Positions 39,620 through 49,074 of a stretch of 64,000 nucleotides of DNA are shown here, piece by piece; the stretch's first letter is position 1, and every line of letters starts with the position of its first letter. Where the stretch lies: NCBI RefSeq assembly GCF_008692785.1, contig NZ_VXJV01000003.1, positions 186,001 through 250,000 on the forward strand. The letters run 5' to 3'. Source of the stretch: Salmonella enterica subsp. diarizonae. GTDB lineage: Bacteria > Pseudomonadota > Gammaproteobacteria > Enterobacterales > Enterobacteriaceae. Both the position numbers and the translations under genes were made by a program. The notes beneath the pieces were generated by a model that had not been told where the DNA came from, searched no databases, and saw nothing but the letters and a program-made list of their open reading frames with translations.

Positions 39620-41107
39620 ATGCAGGGCACAAAAATTCGACTCTTAGCGGGCAGTCTGTTGATGTTGGCCTCTGCCGGCTATGTGCAGGCAGATGCGCTC
39701 CAGCCCGATCCGGCATGGCAACAGGGGACGCTGGCTAATGGGTTACAGTGGCAAGTGTTGGCTACGCCTCAGCGCCCCAGCGATCGTATTGAAGTTCGTC
39801 TGCAGGTTAATACCGGTTCGCTCACCGAAAGTACGCAACAGAGCGGGTTCAGCCATGCGATTCCCCGTATCGCGCTGACGCAAAGCGGTGGTCTGGATGC
39901 CGCACAGGTACGTTCTTTATGGCAGCAAGGGTTTGATCCTAAACGTCCCATGCCGCCCGTTATTGTTTCTTATGATTCCACGCTCTATAACCTCAGTTTA
40001 CCCAATAACCGTAACGATCTGCTGAAAGAAGCGCTGACCTATCTGGCTAATGTTTCCGGTAAATTAACCATTACTCCAGAGACGGTGAATCATGCGTTAA
40101 GCAGCGAAGATATGGTCGCGACGTGGCCAGCAGATACTAAAGAGGGCTGGTGGCGTTATCGGCTGAAAGGGTCGGCGTTATTGGGGCACGATCCTGCCGA
40201 ACCGTTAAAGCAGCCGGTAGACGCGGCCAAAATTCAGTCTTTCTATGAAAAATGGTACACCCCGGATGCCATGACGCTGATTATTGTCGGCAACATTGAT
40301 GCGCGCTCCGTCGCCGAGCAAATCAATAAAACGTTCGGTACGCTGAAAGGTAAACGCGAAGCGCCCGCCCCAGTGCCGACGCTTTCGCCGCTGCGGGCGG
40401 AGTCAGTGAGCATTATGACCGATGCGGTGCGCCAGGATCGTCTCTCCATTATGTGGGATACGCCGTGGCAACCGATTCGCGAATCGGCGGCGCTGTTGCG
40501 TTACTGGCAGGCGGATCTGGCGCGCGAAGCGCTGTTCTGGCATATCCAGCAGGAGCTCACTAAAAATAACGCGAAAGATATTGGTCTGGGGTTTGACTGC
40601 CGGGTTCTATTTCTGCGCGCGCAGTGCGCCATCAATATTGAATCACCTAATGATAAGCTCAATACCAATTTGAGCCTGGTGGCGAATGAACTGGCGAAAG
40701 TACGCGATAAGGGTCTGTCGGAAGAGGAGTTTACTGCTCTGGTGGCGCAGAAGAATCTCGAATTGCAAAAGCTGTTCGCGACCTACGCTCGTACCGATAC
40801 CGACATTTTGACTGGACAGCGTATGCGCTCGCTGCAGAATCAGGTGGTGGATATCGCGCCGGAGCAGTATCAGAAGCTGCGCCAGAATTTCCTCAACAGC
40901 CTGACCGTCGATATGCTCAATCAGAATCTACGTCAGCAGCTATCGCAGGAGATGGCATTAATTTTGCTGCAACCGCAAGGCGAGCCGGAATTTAATATGA
41001 AGGCGTTAAAGGCGACGTGGGATGAAATCATGGCACCGGCGACTGCCGCCGCTGTTGAAACGGATGAGGCGCATCCGGAAGTGACGGATACGCCGGCGGC
41101 ACAGTAA
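39620..41107 (+). CDS. yhjJ: M16-family peptidase-like protein YhjJ
   Basis: A 495-residue exported protein; the signal peptide is cut after YVQA near residue 24. The fold is that of the zinc peptidase M16 (pitrilysin/insulinase) family, but the inverted zinc motif HxxEH expected near residue 80 is not there (GFSHAIPRIALTQSG instead). It is therefore probably proteolytically inactive, like other non-catalytic M16 partners. Its role in the periplasm is unknown. REP sequences follow it. Confidence 0.85.
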   Translation: MQGTKIRLLAGSLLMLASAGYVQADALQPDPAWQQGTLANGLQWQVLATPQRPSDRIEVRLQVNTGSLTESTQQSGFSHAIPRIALTQSGGLDAAQVRSLWQQGFDPKRPMPPVIVSYDSTLYNLSLPNNRNDLLKEALTYLANVSGKLTITPETVNHALSSEDMVATWPADTKEGWWRYRLKGSALLGHDPAEPLKQPVDAAKIQSFYEKWYTPDAMTLIIVGNIDARSVAEQINKTFGTLKGKREAPAPVPTLSPLRAESVSIMTDAVRQDRLSIMWDTPWQPIRESAALLRYWQADLAREALFWHIQQELTKNNAKDIGLGFDCRVLFLRAQCAINIESPNDKLNTNLSLVANELAKVRDKGLSEEEFTALVAQKNLELQKLFATYARTDTDILTGQRMRSLQNQVVDIAPEQYQKLRQNFLNSLTVDMLNQNLRQQLSQEMALILLQPQGEPEFNMKALKATWDEIMAPATAAAVETDEAHPEVTDTPAAQ

Positions 41108-41140
41108 CCTGCCGCCCGTCGGCCCGAGCCCTGTGTAAAA

Positions 41141-41220
41141 TGCCGGATGGCGGCGTGACCGCCTTATCCGGCACAGGCACAACGTTCACGCAGGTCCGGT
41201 AAGCGCCGCGCCATCGGGCA
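41141..41220. repeat. REP/BIME element between yhjJ and kdgK
   Basis: The REP core TGCCGGATGGCGGCGTGACC, GCCTTATCCGGCAC, then an inverted second copy (CAGGTCCGGTAAGCGCCGCGC). It lies between two convergent genes. Confidence 0.85.
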
Positions 41221-41232
41221 AAAGCGAATGAC

Positions 41233-42162
41233 TTACTGCGGCATCGCGTCGTGCGGAATAATCGCCCCACGGTACTGAATCACGGTGCTGGCCGTCAGGT
41301 GCCCACGCTTCGCGGCATCCGTCGCGCTGCCGCCCGACAAACGAACGGCCAGATAACCGGCGCTGAAGGAGTCGCCTGCGGCAGTGGTGTCTATCACTTT
41401 CTCTTTCGGGAGTTTGACCGCCGGAACGTCAATGAGCGCCTCGCCCTGAATCGAGACCAGGCAAGAGTCCGCCCCGCGTTTTACCACCACTTCCTGTACG
41501 CCTGTCGCATGGGTGCGGGCAATGACCTCTTCCACCGGTTTCTTACCCCATAGCGCGTCTTCATCGTCCAGCGTCAGGAAGGCGATATCGGTACATTCCA
41601 GCATCTTTTGATAGACCTGCTGCGTTTCTTCGCGACTTGTCCATAAACGCGGGCGATAGTTATTATCAAAAATCACTTTTCCGCCGTTGTCGCGACATTC
41701 ACGCAATAAAGACAGCAGCTTATCACGGCTGGCCGGGCTTAAAATCGCGAGGCTGATGCCGCTCAGGTAGAGGTAATCGAAGGTCGCCAGCGACTTACAG
41801 ATAGCCGCCGTCTGCTCGCTCTCCAGCCAGAATTTCGCCGCCGCTTCGTTACGCCAGTAGTAGAAGGTACGCTCGCCAGTGTCGTCGGTTTCGATGTAAT
41901 AGAGACCTGGCAGACGATTTTCCATCCGCTGCGTTAGCGATGTATCCACATTTTCATGCTGCCACGCCTCCAGCATCTGTTGGCTGAAACTGTCGGTACC
42001 CAGCGCCGTCACATAGTGAACGGTCAAGGCGGCAGAATCGACCTGACGGGCAATATAAATGGAGGTATTCAACGTGTCGCCGCCGAAGCCGCGCTGAACA
42101 TCAGCGCCTTTCTGCGACAGTTCAATCATGCATTCGCCAATCACGGCAATCTTTTTAGACAT
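41233..42162 (-). CDS. kdgK: 2-dehydro-3-deoxygluconokinase
   Basis: A 309-residue PfkB-family sugar kinase that phosphorylates 2-keto-3-deoxygluconate to KDPG, in the breakdown of glucuronate, galacturonate and pectin products. The N-terminal signature is GGDTLNTSIYIARQ, and the C-terminal PfkB signature DTTAAGDSFSAGYL carries the catalytic Asp. The start matches the family. It is divergent from pdeH; in enterics it belongs to the KdgR regulon. Confidence 0.95.
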   Translation of the reverse strand: MSKKIAVIGECMIELSQKGADVQRGFGGDTLNTSIYIARQVDSAALTVHYVTALGTDSFSQQMLEAWQHENVDTSLTQRMENRLPGLYYIETDDTGERTFYYWRNEAAAKFWLESEQTAAICKSLATFDYLYLSGISLAILSPASRDKLLSLLRECRDNGGKVIFDNNYRPRLWTSREETQQVYQKMLECTDIAFLTLDDEDALWGKKPVEEVIARTHATGVQEVVVKRGADSCLVSIQGEALIDVPAVKLPKEKVIDTTAAGDSFSAGYLAVRLSGGSATDAAKRGHLTASTVIQYRGAIIPHDAMPQ

Positions 42163-42316
42163 AGTCGTGAACCTGATCTGTAAAAATTAGCGTTAGTGTG
42201 CGCTGTGGATGTTTAGTGGTCAATCATATTAAAACATCGTTCCATTATTTTTTTGAGCCCAAACGTATTTCTGACAGGTTTTCGTGACCTGTTTTTATTT
42301 TGCCTGGGACCGAGGG

Positions 42317-42343
42317 TAAAGTTCTCTGCCTGAACGCCGATAA
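42317..42343 (+). promoter_or_regulatory. Sigma-28 (FliA) flagellar promoter of pdeH
   Basis: TAAA (42317-42320), exactly 15 bp, then GCCGATAA (42336-42343): a perfect match to the FliA consensus. It lies about 50 bp ahead of the pdeH start, in agreement with pdeH/yhjH being a class 3 flagellar gene. Confidence 0.92.
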
Positions 42344-42391
42344 CCTTTGACGAGTCCGGACAGTCACACTCCCATTAACAGGACAACTGAG

Positions 42392-43159
42392 ATGATAAAG
42401 CAGGTTATCCAGCAGCTAAACGTTCCTGATGCAGGTATAGAGAACTTGCAGGAACGGCGCTATTGGCTGCAATGCGAGCGTGCCTATACTTACCAGCCGA
42501 TATACCAGACGAATGGCCGTCTGATGGCGGTTGAACTTCTGACTGTCGTAACCCATCCTGATAACCCTTCCAGACGTATTGCCCCGGATCGTTATTTTGC
42601 GGAATTAGCGGTTCGACACCGCATTGACGTAGTGAAAGAACAACTTCATCAGCTTGAACAAAAAGCGGATTTTTTCACTTGTCATCACTTATTGGCATCG
42701 GTCAATGTCGACGGCCCTACGCTGATTGCCATGCGACAACAGCCGGACATTCTGGCAACGATGGAACGCTTACCCTGGCTGCGTTTCGAGCTGGTGGAAC
42801 ATATTCGTTTGCCAAAAGACTCCTCTTTCGCCTCGATGTGTGAGTTCGGCCCGCTATGGCTGGATGATTTTGGTACTGGTATGGCCAACTTTTCAGCGCT
42901 GAGCGAAGTGCGGTATGACTATATTAAAGTGGCGCGAGATCTGTTCGTCATGCTGCGTCAGACCCCGGAGGGGCGCAACCTGTTCATTCTGCTGCTGCAA
43001 CTGATGAACCGCTACTGCCGCGGCGTTATTGTCGAAGGCGTGGAAACGCTGGAAGAGTGGCGTGATGTACAGCGCTCACCCGCCTTTGCCGCCCAGGGCT
43101 ATTTTCTTTCCCGACCCGTGCCGCTGATATCGCTCGAAGAGGTAATTTTGACCTTGTAA
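42392..43159 (+). CDS. pdeH: Cyclic di-GMP phosphodiesterase PdeH (YhjH)
   Basis: A 255-residue stand-alone EAL-domain phosphodiesterase in the cytoplasm. Catalytic-region motifs include VELLTVV, LASVNVDGPTL, LVEHIRLP, WLDDFGTG and VIVEGVET. PdeH lowers cyclic di-GMP so that YcgR does not brake the flagellar motor and cellulose is not made in motile cells. The start at 42392 is chosen by family length and AGGAC upstream; an in-frame ATG 15 codons earlier lies next to the transcription start and is unlikely. Confidence 0.95.
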   Translation: MIKQVIQQLNVPDAGIENLQERRYWLQCERAYTYQPIYQTNGRLMAVELLTVVTHPDNPSRRIAPDRYFAELAVRHRIDVVKEQLHQLEQKADFFTCHHLLASVNVDGPTLIAMRQQPDILATMERLPWLRFELVEHIRLPKDSSFASMCEFGPLWLDDFGTGMANFSALSEVRYDYIKVARDLFVMLRQTPEGRNLFILLLQLMNRYCRGVIVEGVETLEEWRDVQRSPAFAAQGYFLSRPVPLISLEEVILTL

Positions 43160-43269
43160 CGCCAGACTGTTCCCCGTAATACGTGGTATTACGAGGCGCG
43201 GTCGTCCTCCTTTTTCGTCTGACTGGACTATCTTTAGGACAGGCAAGGGAAGAAGTGAGGAAATAACAC

Positions 43270-45330
43270 ATGACTAAAGCAGGCAAAATAACCGCCGCCA
43301 TCACAGGGACTTTCTTGTTGTTGATCGTCATAGTGATTGTGTTGATCGCAACATTTGACTGGAACCGCCTCAAACCGACCATCAACCAGAAAGTCTCTAC
43401 CGAATTGAACCGGCCTTTCGCTATTCGAGGCGATGTAGGTGTGGTGTGGGAACGCCAAAAACAGGAGACCGGCTGGCGAAGCTGGGTACCGTGGCCACAT
43501 GTTCATGCGGAAGACGTCATTCTCGGCAATCCGCCGGATATTCCGGAAGTAACGATGGTGCATCTGCCACGCGTTGAGGCGACACTCGCCCCGCTGGCGC
43601 TCCTGACCAAAACCGTCTGGCTGCCGTGGATCAAACTGGTGAAACCCGACGCGCGTCTTATTCGCCTGTCCGAGAAAACCAATAACTGGACCTTTAACCT
43701 CGCGCAAGACGAGAATACGGACCCCAATGCTAAACCTTCCGCCTGGTCCTTCCGGCTGGATAATATTCTCTTCGACCAGGGGCGAATCGCGATCGATGAT
43801 AAGGTCAGCAAAGCGGATATCACTATTCTGATAGATCCGTTGGGCAAACCGTTGCCGTTCAGCGAAGTGACGGGAACGAAAGGCAAAGAGGACAAATCCA
43901 GCGTGGGCGACTATGTCTTCGGCCTGAAAGCGCAGGGGCGTTATAACGGGGAGCCGTTGACCGGTACGGGGAAAATAGGCGGTATGCTGGCGCTACGCAG
44001 CGAAAGTACGCCTTTTCCTGTGCAGGCCGATTTCCGCTCTGGTAATACGCGGGTGGCTTTTAGCGGCGTGGTGAACGAACCAATGAAAATGGGCGGTGTC
44101 GATCTGCGGCTTAAATTCTCTGGCGATTCACTGGGCGATTTATATGATTTAACCGGCGTGCTGCTGCCGGATACGCCGCCGTTTGAGACCGATGGGCGAT
44201 TAGTGGCGAAAATTGACGCCGAAAAGTCGTCGGTATTTGATTATCGTGGTTTTAACGGGCGTATTGGCGACAGTGATATCCACGGCTCCCTCACTTATAC
44301 CACCGGTAAACCGCGTCCTAAACTGGAAGGTGAGGTCGAATCGCGCCAGTTACGACTGGCCGATCTTGGGCCGCTGATTGGCGTGGATTCCGGGAAAGGC
44401 GCTGAGCAGTCGAAACGGTCTGAACAGCGCAAAGGCGAGAAGAATGTTCAGCCGGCGGATAAAGTGTTGCCTTACGATCGCTTCGAAACCGACAAATGGG
44501 ACGTCATGGACGCCGATGTCCGGTTTAAAGGCCGGCGTATTGAGCATGGCGGCAGTCTGCCGATTAGCGATCTTTCGACCCATATCATCCTGAAAAACGC
44601 CGACTTACGTCTACAGCCGCTGAAGTTTGGTCTGGCAGGCGGCAGTATTGTATCCAACATCCATCTGGAAGGGGATAAAAAGCCGATGCAGGGGCGGGCG
44701 GATATACAGGCACGTCGGCTGAAGCTTAAAGAACTGATGCCGGATGTGGAGCTGATGCAGAAAACGCTGGGCGAGCTGAACGGCGATGCGGATATTCGCG
44801 GCACGGGCAACTCGGTCGCCGCGCTGCTTGGCAACAGTAACGGTAATCTCAAATTATTGATGAATGACGGATTGATTAGCCGCAACCTGATGGAAATCGT
44901 GGGGCTGAACGTCGGCAACTATATTGTCGGGCAGATTTTTGGCGATGACGAAGTGCGGGTTAACTGCGCGGCGGCGAATCTCAATATTGCGAACGGCGTA
45001 GCGCGACCGCAAATTTTTGCTTTTGATACGGAAAATGCGCTGGTTAACGTGACCGGTACGGCGAGCTTCGCCTCTGAACAGCTCGATTTAACCATTGATC
45101 CGGAAAGTAAGGGGATTCGTATTATTACGCTGCGATCGCCGCTTTACGTGCGCGGGACATTTAAAAATCCGCAGGCGGGCGTCAAGCCCGGTCCGCTGAT
45201 TGCGCGCGGCGCGGTTGCGGCAGCGCTGGCGACGTTGGTAACGCCCGCTGCCGCGTTACTGGCGCTAATTTCGCCGTCTGAAGGCGAAGCCAACCAGTGC
45301 CGGACGATTTTAACGCAGATGAAGCAGTAA
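43270..45330 (+). CDS. yhjG: AsmA-family protein YhjG
   Basis: A 686-residue protein with one N-terminal membrane helix (about residues 7-27) and a large periplasmic domain. The N-terminal AsmA domain starts with FDWNRLKPTINQKVS, and the C-terminal AsmA-like domain spans about residues 440-610. AsmA-like proteins (TamB, YhdP, YdbH) form bridge-like structures that carry phospholipid between membranes. Membership is clear from the sequence; the role of YhjG itself is less well known. GGAAATAACAC lies upstream, and a REP element follows. Confidence 0.88.
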   Translation: MTKAGKITAAITGTFLLLIVIVIVLIATFDWNRLKPTINQKVSTELNRPFAIRGDVGVVWERQKQETGWRSWVPWPHVHAEDVILGNPPDIPEVTMVHLPRVEATLAPLALLTKTVWLPWIKLVKPDARLIRLSEKTNNWTFNLAQDENTDPNAKPSAWSFRLDNILFDQGRIAIDDKVSKADITILIDPLGKPLPFSEVTGTKGKEDKSSVGDYVFGLKAQGRYNGEPLTGTGKIGGMLALRSESTPFPVQADFRSGNTRVAFSGVVNEPMKMGGVDLRLKFSGDSLGDLYDLTGVLLPDTPPFETDGRLVAKIDAEKSSVFDYRGFNGRIGDSDIHGSLTYTTGKPRPKLEGEVESRQLRLADLGPLIGVDSGKGAEQSKRSEQRKGEKNVQPADKVLPYDRFETDKWDVMDADVRFKGRRIEHGGSLPISDLSTHIILKNADLRLQPLKFGLAGGSIVSNIHLEGDKKPMQGRADIQARRLKLKELMPDVELMQKTLGELNGDADIRGTGNSVAALLGNSNGNLKLLMNDGLISRNLMEIVGLNVGNYIVGQIFGDDEVRVNCAAANLNIANGVARPQIFAFDTENALVNVTGTASFASEQLDLTIDPESKGIRIITLRSPLYVRGTFKNPQAGVKPGPLIARGAVAAALATLVTPAAALLALISPSEGEANQCRTILTQMKQ

Positions 45331-45342
45331 CGTGAAACGTAG

Positions 45343-45397
45343 CGCCGGATGACGACGCAAAACGTCTTATCCGGCCTACGTCGCGCCATCTGGCCGC
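45343..45397. repeat. REP element between yhjG and yhjE
   Basis: GCCGGATGACGACGCAAAAC followed by GTCTTATCCGGCCTACG, the usual REP inverted pair between convergent genes. Confidence 0.8.
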
Positions 45398-45401
45398 CCT
45401 A

Positions 45402-46724
45402 TTACAGCGACTGGTGGCGCGTCTCATGGATTAACAGCAACGCAATCAGCGTCAGCGCCGCCATTGACGCCAGGTAAACTCCTACCGCCGCCAGCCCGTA
45501 GTGGCTTTGCAGCCATGCGGCAATATACGGCGCGACGGAAGCGCCCAGAATCGATGACACATTGTAGGAAAACGACGCGCCGGTATAGCGCACTTCCGTC
45601 GGAAACAGCTCCGGCAGTAGCGCTCCCATTGGGCCGAAGGTCAGCCCCATCAGACTCAAACCTAACAACAGGAACACAAATACCAGCGCCGGATTGCCTG
45701 AACCCAGCAGTGGGGTAAAGGCGAACAACGCGAAGAGAATGATGAGCGTGGTAATGATAACCATGCTTTTCCGACGGCCAAATGCGTCCGCCAGCAGGCC
45801 GGCGACGGGCACCATCACGCCGAAACCCATCACCGCCATCATCAGCATCCACAGTATTTCATTGCGCGGCAGGCCAAGTCCCACCGGCGCGGCGGCGGTG
45901 CTGTAAGTCATGGAATAGACGGTCATGATATAGAACAGTGTGTAGGTCGCCAGCATGATAAACGTGCCGAGAATGGTTACGCGGACATGTTTCGTCAGCA
46001 ACGTGCCCAGCGGTATTTTCACCTGCTTTTTCGCTGCGGCCACTTTCGCAAACACTGGCGTTTCATGCAGCGACACGCGCACATACAGACCGATAATCAC
46101 CAGCACCGCCGAGAAGATAAACGGCACGCGCCAGCCCCAGCTCATAAACTGCTCATCGGTCAGCAGCCAGGAGAGTAACAGGAAGGTGCCATTGGCAAAA
46201 AAGAAGCCGATCGGCGCACCCAACTGCGGGAAAGATCCATACAGCGCGCGTTTCCGCGGCGGCGCATTCTCTGTCGCCAATAACGCTGCGCCGCCCCATT
46301 CGCCGCCCAGCCCCAGCCCCTGGCCGAAACGCGCCAGCGCCAGCAGCAGCGGCGCGAAAATACCCATCGTCGCGTAGCCCGGCAACAGACCGATAATGAC
46401 TGTTGAGATCCCCATCGTCAGCAGCGAAGCCACCAGCGTGACTTTGCGGCCTACCCGGTCGCCGAAATGACCGAATAGCGCAGAGCCAATCGGACGCGCC
46501 ACAAACGCGATAGCGAAGGTGGCGAGCGATTGTAGCGTTGCCGCAGTGGGATCGCCCTGTGGGAAGAAGATATGGGGGAACACGATCACCGCTGCGGTGG
46601 CGTAAATATAGAAGTCGAAGAACTCAATCGCGGTGCCGATAAGCGAGGCAATAACGACTTTATTGCGTGAGTTTACCGGAACATGTTCCTGTTCATGGTC
46701 GAGTGTTGTGGCGGTTGCTTGCAT
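45402..46724 (-). CDS. yhjE: MFS metabolite/H+ symporter YhjE
   Basis: A 440-residue inner-membrane transporter with twelve predicted helices, of the metabolite:H+ symporter branch of the major facilitator superfamily (relatives ShiA, ProP). The motif GHFGDRVGRKVTL after helix 2 and GGEWGGAALLATENAP in the middle of the N-terminal half are typical. The substrate is not known to me. The start matches the family. It is preceded by a 350-bp gap with a degenerate REP. Confidence 0.9.
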   Translation of the reverse strand: MQATATTLDHEQEHVPVNSRNKVVIASLIGTAIEFFDFYIYATAAVIVFPHIFFPQGDPTAATLQSLATFAIAFVARPIGSALFGHFGDRVGRKVTLVASLLTMGISTVIIGLLPGYATMGIFAPLLLALARFGQGLGLGGEWGGAALLATENAPPRKRALYGSFPQLGAPIGFFFANGTFLLLSWLLTDEQFMSWGWRVPFIFSAVLVIIGLYVRVSLHETPVFAKVAAAKKQVKIPLGTLLTKHVRVTILGTFIMLATYTLFYIMTVYSMTYSTAAAPVGLGLPRNEILWMLMMAVMGFGVMVPVAGLLADAFGRRKSMVIITTLIILFALFAFTPLLGSGNPALVFVFLLLGLSLMGLTFGPMGALLPELFPTEVRYTGASFSYNVSSILGASVAPYIAAWLQSHYGLAAVGVYLASMAALTLIALLLIHETRHQSL

Positions 46725-47074
46725 ACTATTTTCTTATTTTTAGCGAACGAATAGCCATATTACGCACAGCAAAAGTTATATTTCAATGTGTAACAAAAGC
46801 AAAAGATGGTCAAAAAAAGCGCAAAAAGGGGATAATGTTTAAGCCAGCCATTTTGCGTCTATGAAATGCTTCACATAATTTTAAAATTAGTGAATAAGAC
46901 TGGTTTTTGGTTAAATAAAAGTTAATTACTGGATTTATATGCTGAAGCAATGGGATGTGGCGGAAGGACGTGCCTGATTGTACCGCTGGGTACGCTTTGC
47001 TTGCCCGGCCTGGGTCCACACAGCAGTAGGCCGAATGACGACGCCGTGCGTGCCATCCGGCAGCAAGTCGCAGA
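46725..47074. other. Intergenic region between yhjE and yhjD
   Basis: The left half (46725-46960) is AT-rich and should hold the yhjE promoter, which is read leftward. The right half (about 46975-47066) contains a degenerate REP pair (GGCCTGGGTCC, GTAGGCCGAATGACGACG, GTGCCATCCGGCAGC) behind yhjD. No coding frame or RNA gene is convincing. Confidence 0.55.
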
Positions 47075-48103
47075 TTAGCGTTGCGTTTTACCCGGCATTC
47101 GCGGGTCGTCCTTGTATTCGGCGGTCGCTATCCAGGCCGCGCAGAATAACGTCAGGCGAGCAAAAAAGTAGAAGAATGCCATCAGACCGAGTACGGAGCC
47201 AAACGCCGCGCCGGAAGGCGATTTCACCAGCGATGGCAGCGTATAGGTCATAATGATTTTAATCACCTCAAAACCGATAGCGGCGATAAATGTCCCGCGA
47301 ATCAATGCCTTTTTACGTGGACGATGGCGAGGCAGTCGCCAGAAAATCCAGAAAAAAAGCAGATAGTTGGCAAAAATAGAGATGGCCAGACCGATCAAAT
47401 GCCAGGCTGGTTTTAACCATTCGATGCTGTCGAGATATAAGGCGGAGATAATCATCTGCTGGGCGGAACCGGCGATGGAAGTGATGGAAAGCGTAATGAT
47501 TAAAGCGACCAATAATCCAATCAGTGAGATAAAATCGCGCAGATATTTGAGCCAGATTTTCTCCTGGTCCTGCGGCGTTCTCTCCCAGACGTCCCGTGAC
47601 TGGGCGCGAATCGCTTCTCGCAGGTTGCCCATCCAGTTAACGCCGGAATAGAGCGCGATACCCAGTCCGACCAGCCCAACCGTGGTACGCTGTTGAACCG
47701 CCGTAGTAATCGTGTTCTTAAGCGTGGACGCCAGCGTAGGATCGCTCACATTCATCAATATCTTGCTGAAAATATCTTCCAGTAGATTAGGGTGCGAGGC
47801 GAGGATAAAACCTGCTGCGGCAAAGGACACCATCATTATCGGGATCATCGACAGAAACGAGAAGTAGGTGATAGCTGCGCCAAACTGATTGCCCAGTCGA
47901 TCGTTAAAACGTTCGGTCGCGCGAATGAGGTGGGCCACCATCGGTTGACGCTGAATTTTTTGCATCAGGGTGGTGACGGCATGCAACGCCTGATTTGCCT
48001 TTTCGTTTTTTTCCGGCGCATCTTGCGGCTGCATTTCTATTTTTTGTATCGGGTCGTGTTCCAGTTCCTGAATAGGGCGTTTTACGTCATTTTCCTGCGT
48101 CAT
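47075..48103 (-). CDS. yhjD: YihY/BrkB family inner-membrane protein YhjD
   Basis: A 342-residue inner-membrane protein with about six helices and a cytoplasmic N-terminus. The family motif GAAITYFSFLSMIPIMM lies near residue 77. The family was once called ribonuclease BN by mistake. In E. coli a point mutation in yhjD lets cells survive with only lipid IVA, suggesting a link to LPS export or lipid transport. The wild-type role is unclear. It is co-directional with yhjC, 71 bp upstream of it. Confidence 0.88.
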   Translation of the reverse strand: MTQENDVKRPIQELEHDPIQKIEMQPQDAPEKNEKANQALHAVTTLMQKIQRQPMVAHLIRATERFNDRLGNQFGAAITYFSFLSMIPIMMVSFAAAGFILASHPNLLEDIFSKILMNVSDPTLASTLKNTITTAVQQRTTVGLVGLGIALYSGVNWMGNLREAIRAQSRDVWERTPQDQEKIWLKYLRDFISLIGLLVALIITLSITSIAGSAQQMIISALYLDSIEWLKPAWHLIGLAISIFANYLLFFWIFWRLPRHRPRKKALIRGTFIAAIGFEVIKIIMTYTLPSLVKSPSGAAFGSVLGLMAFFYFFARLTLFCAAWIATAEYKDDPRMPGKTQR

Positions 48104-48174
48104 CAGGTCGGTAGTCCTTCATCATTAATAGAGTAGTCAGTATAGCTTCTCCCCGGCTGATGCTGAAAACGCGG

Positions 48175-49074
48175 CTACTCTGCGGCCTCTTTGATAGTCT
48201 CGGTCAGCCATACCATAAACAGATGTATCCGGCGGGAAAGATTACGGCGATGAGGATAATGCAGCGTTACCGGCAGTGGAGCGGCGCGATATTGCGGCAA
48301 AATTTCAATGAGCGTTCCGGCGCGTAAAGCCTCACGCACAACAATGCGCGGCGTCTGAATGATCCCTAACCCTGCCAGACAAGCTGCATGCCAGGTCTCC
48401 GTACTGTTTACAGTTAGCATTCCGCCGGTTTTTACCCACTGTATACCGTGGGAGGTTTCGAAGGCAAAACCCGGTGAAGAGGCTCCTGGCGTCAATGAAT
48501 AATGCACCACCGCATGCGAGGCGAGATCGTCAAGGTTTTCCGGATACCCAAAGCGCGCCAGGTATTGTGGACTGGCGCAGTTCACCCTCGTCAGTTTGCC
48601 AAGCGGGCGCGTTAATATCCCTGGCGCGTGTAGCGGCTCTGTACGCACCACGCAGTCGAAATCTTCCCGTAGTAAATCAACCTGTCGATCGCTACTACAA
48701 AGTTCCAGTGCAATGCCGGGATAATGATGTAAAAAAGTGGGCAGGCGCGGCATGATTAGGCTGTTTGTGAGACCCGGCGGTATATCTATTCGTATTTTGC
48801 CGCTGATACTGGCGGGGTCAGACTGAAAAAGGCCTTCCAGTTCATCCAGGTTACTCAACAGATCTTTTGCCCGTTCGTAGTAAGCCATTCCGTCCTGCGT
48901 AAGCTGTACCCGCCGGGTGGTGCGGTGGAGCAGGCGCGTGCCCAGTTGATTTTCCAGCGCTTGTATCTGCCGTGAAACGCTGCCTTTGGGGAGGCCGACA
49001 TCCTCTGCTGCGCGGGAAAAACTTTCCCGTTCCGCCACGCGTACAAACAATTTCATTGCATATATTTTATCCAT
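48175..49074 (-). CDS. yhjC: LysR-family transcriptional regulator YhjC
   Basis: A 299-residue LysR-type regulator. The N-terminal winged helix-turn-helix covers about residues 1-60 (SFSRAAEDVGLPKGSVSRQI), and the C-terminal effector domain covers about 90-295. I chose the second of two adjacent ATG codons by family comparison; the first (49077) would add one Met. Its ligand is unknown. A 630-bp gap separates it from divergent yhjB, and it may also regulate yhjD. Confidence 0.88.
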   Translation of the reverse strand: MDKIYAMKLFVRVAERESFSRAAEDVGLPKGSVSRQIQALENQLGTRLLHRTTRRVQLTQDGMAYYERAKDLLSNLDELEGLFQSDPASISGKIRIDIPPGLTNSLIMPRLPTFLHHYPGIALELCSSDRQVDLLREDFDCVVRTEPLHAPGILTRPLGKLTRVNCASPQYLARFGYPENLDDLASHAVVHYSLTPGASSPGFAFETSHGIQWVKTGGMLTVNSTETWHAACLAGLGIIQTPRIVVREALRAGTLIEILPQYRAAPLPVTLHYPHRRNLSRRIHLFMVWLTETIKEAAE

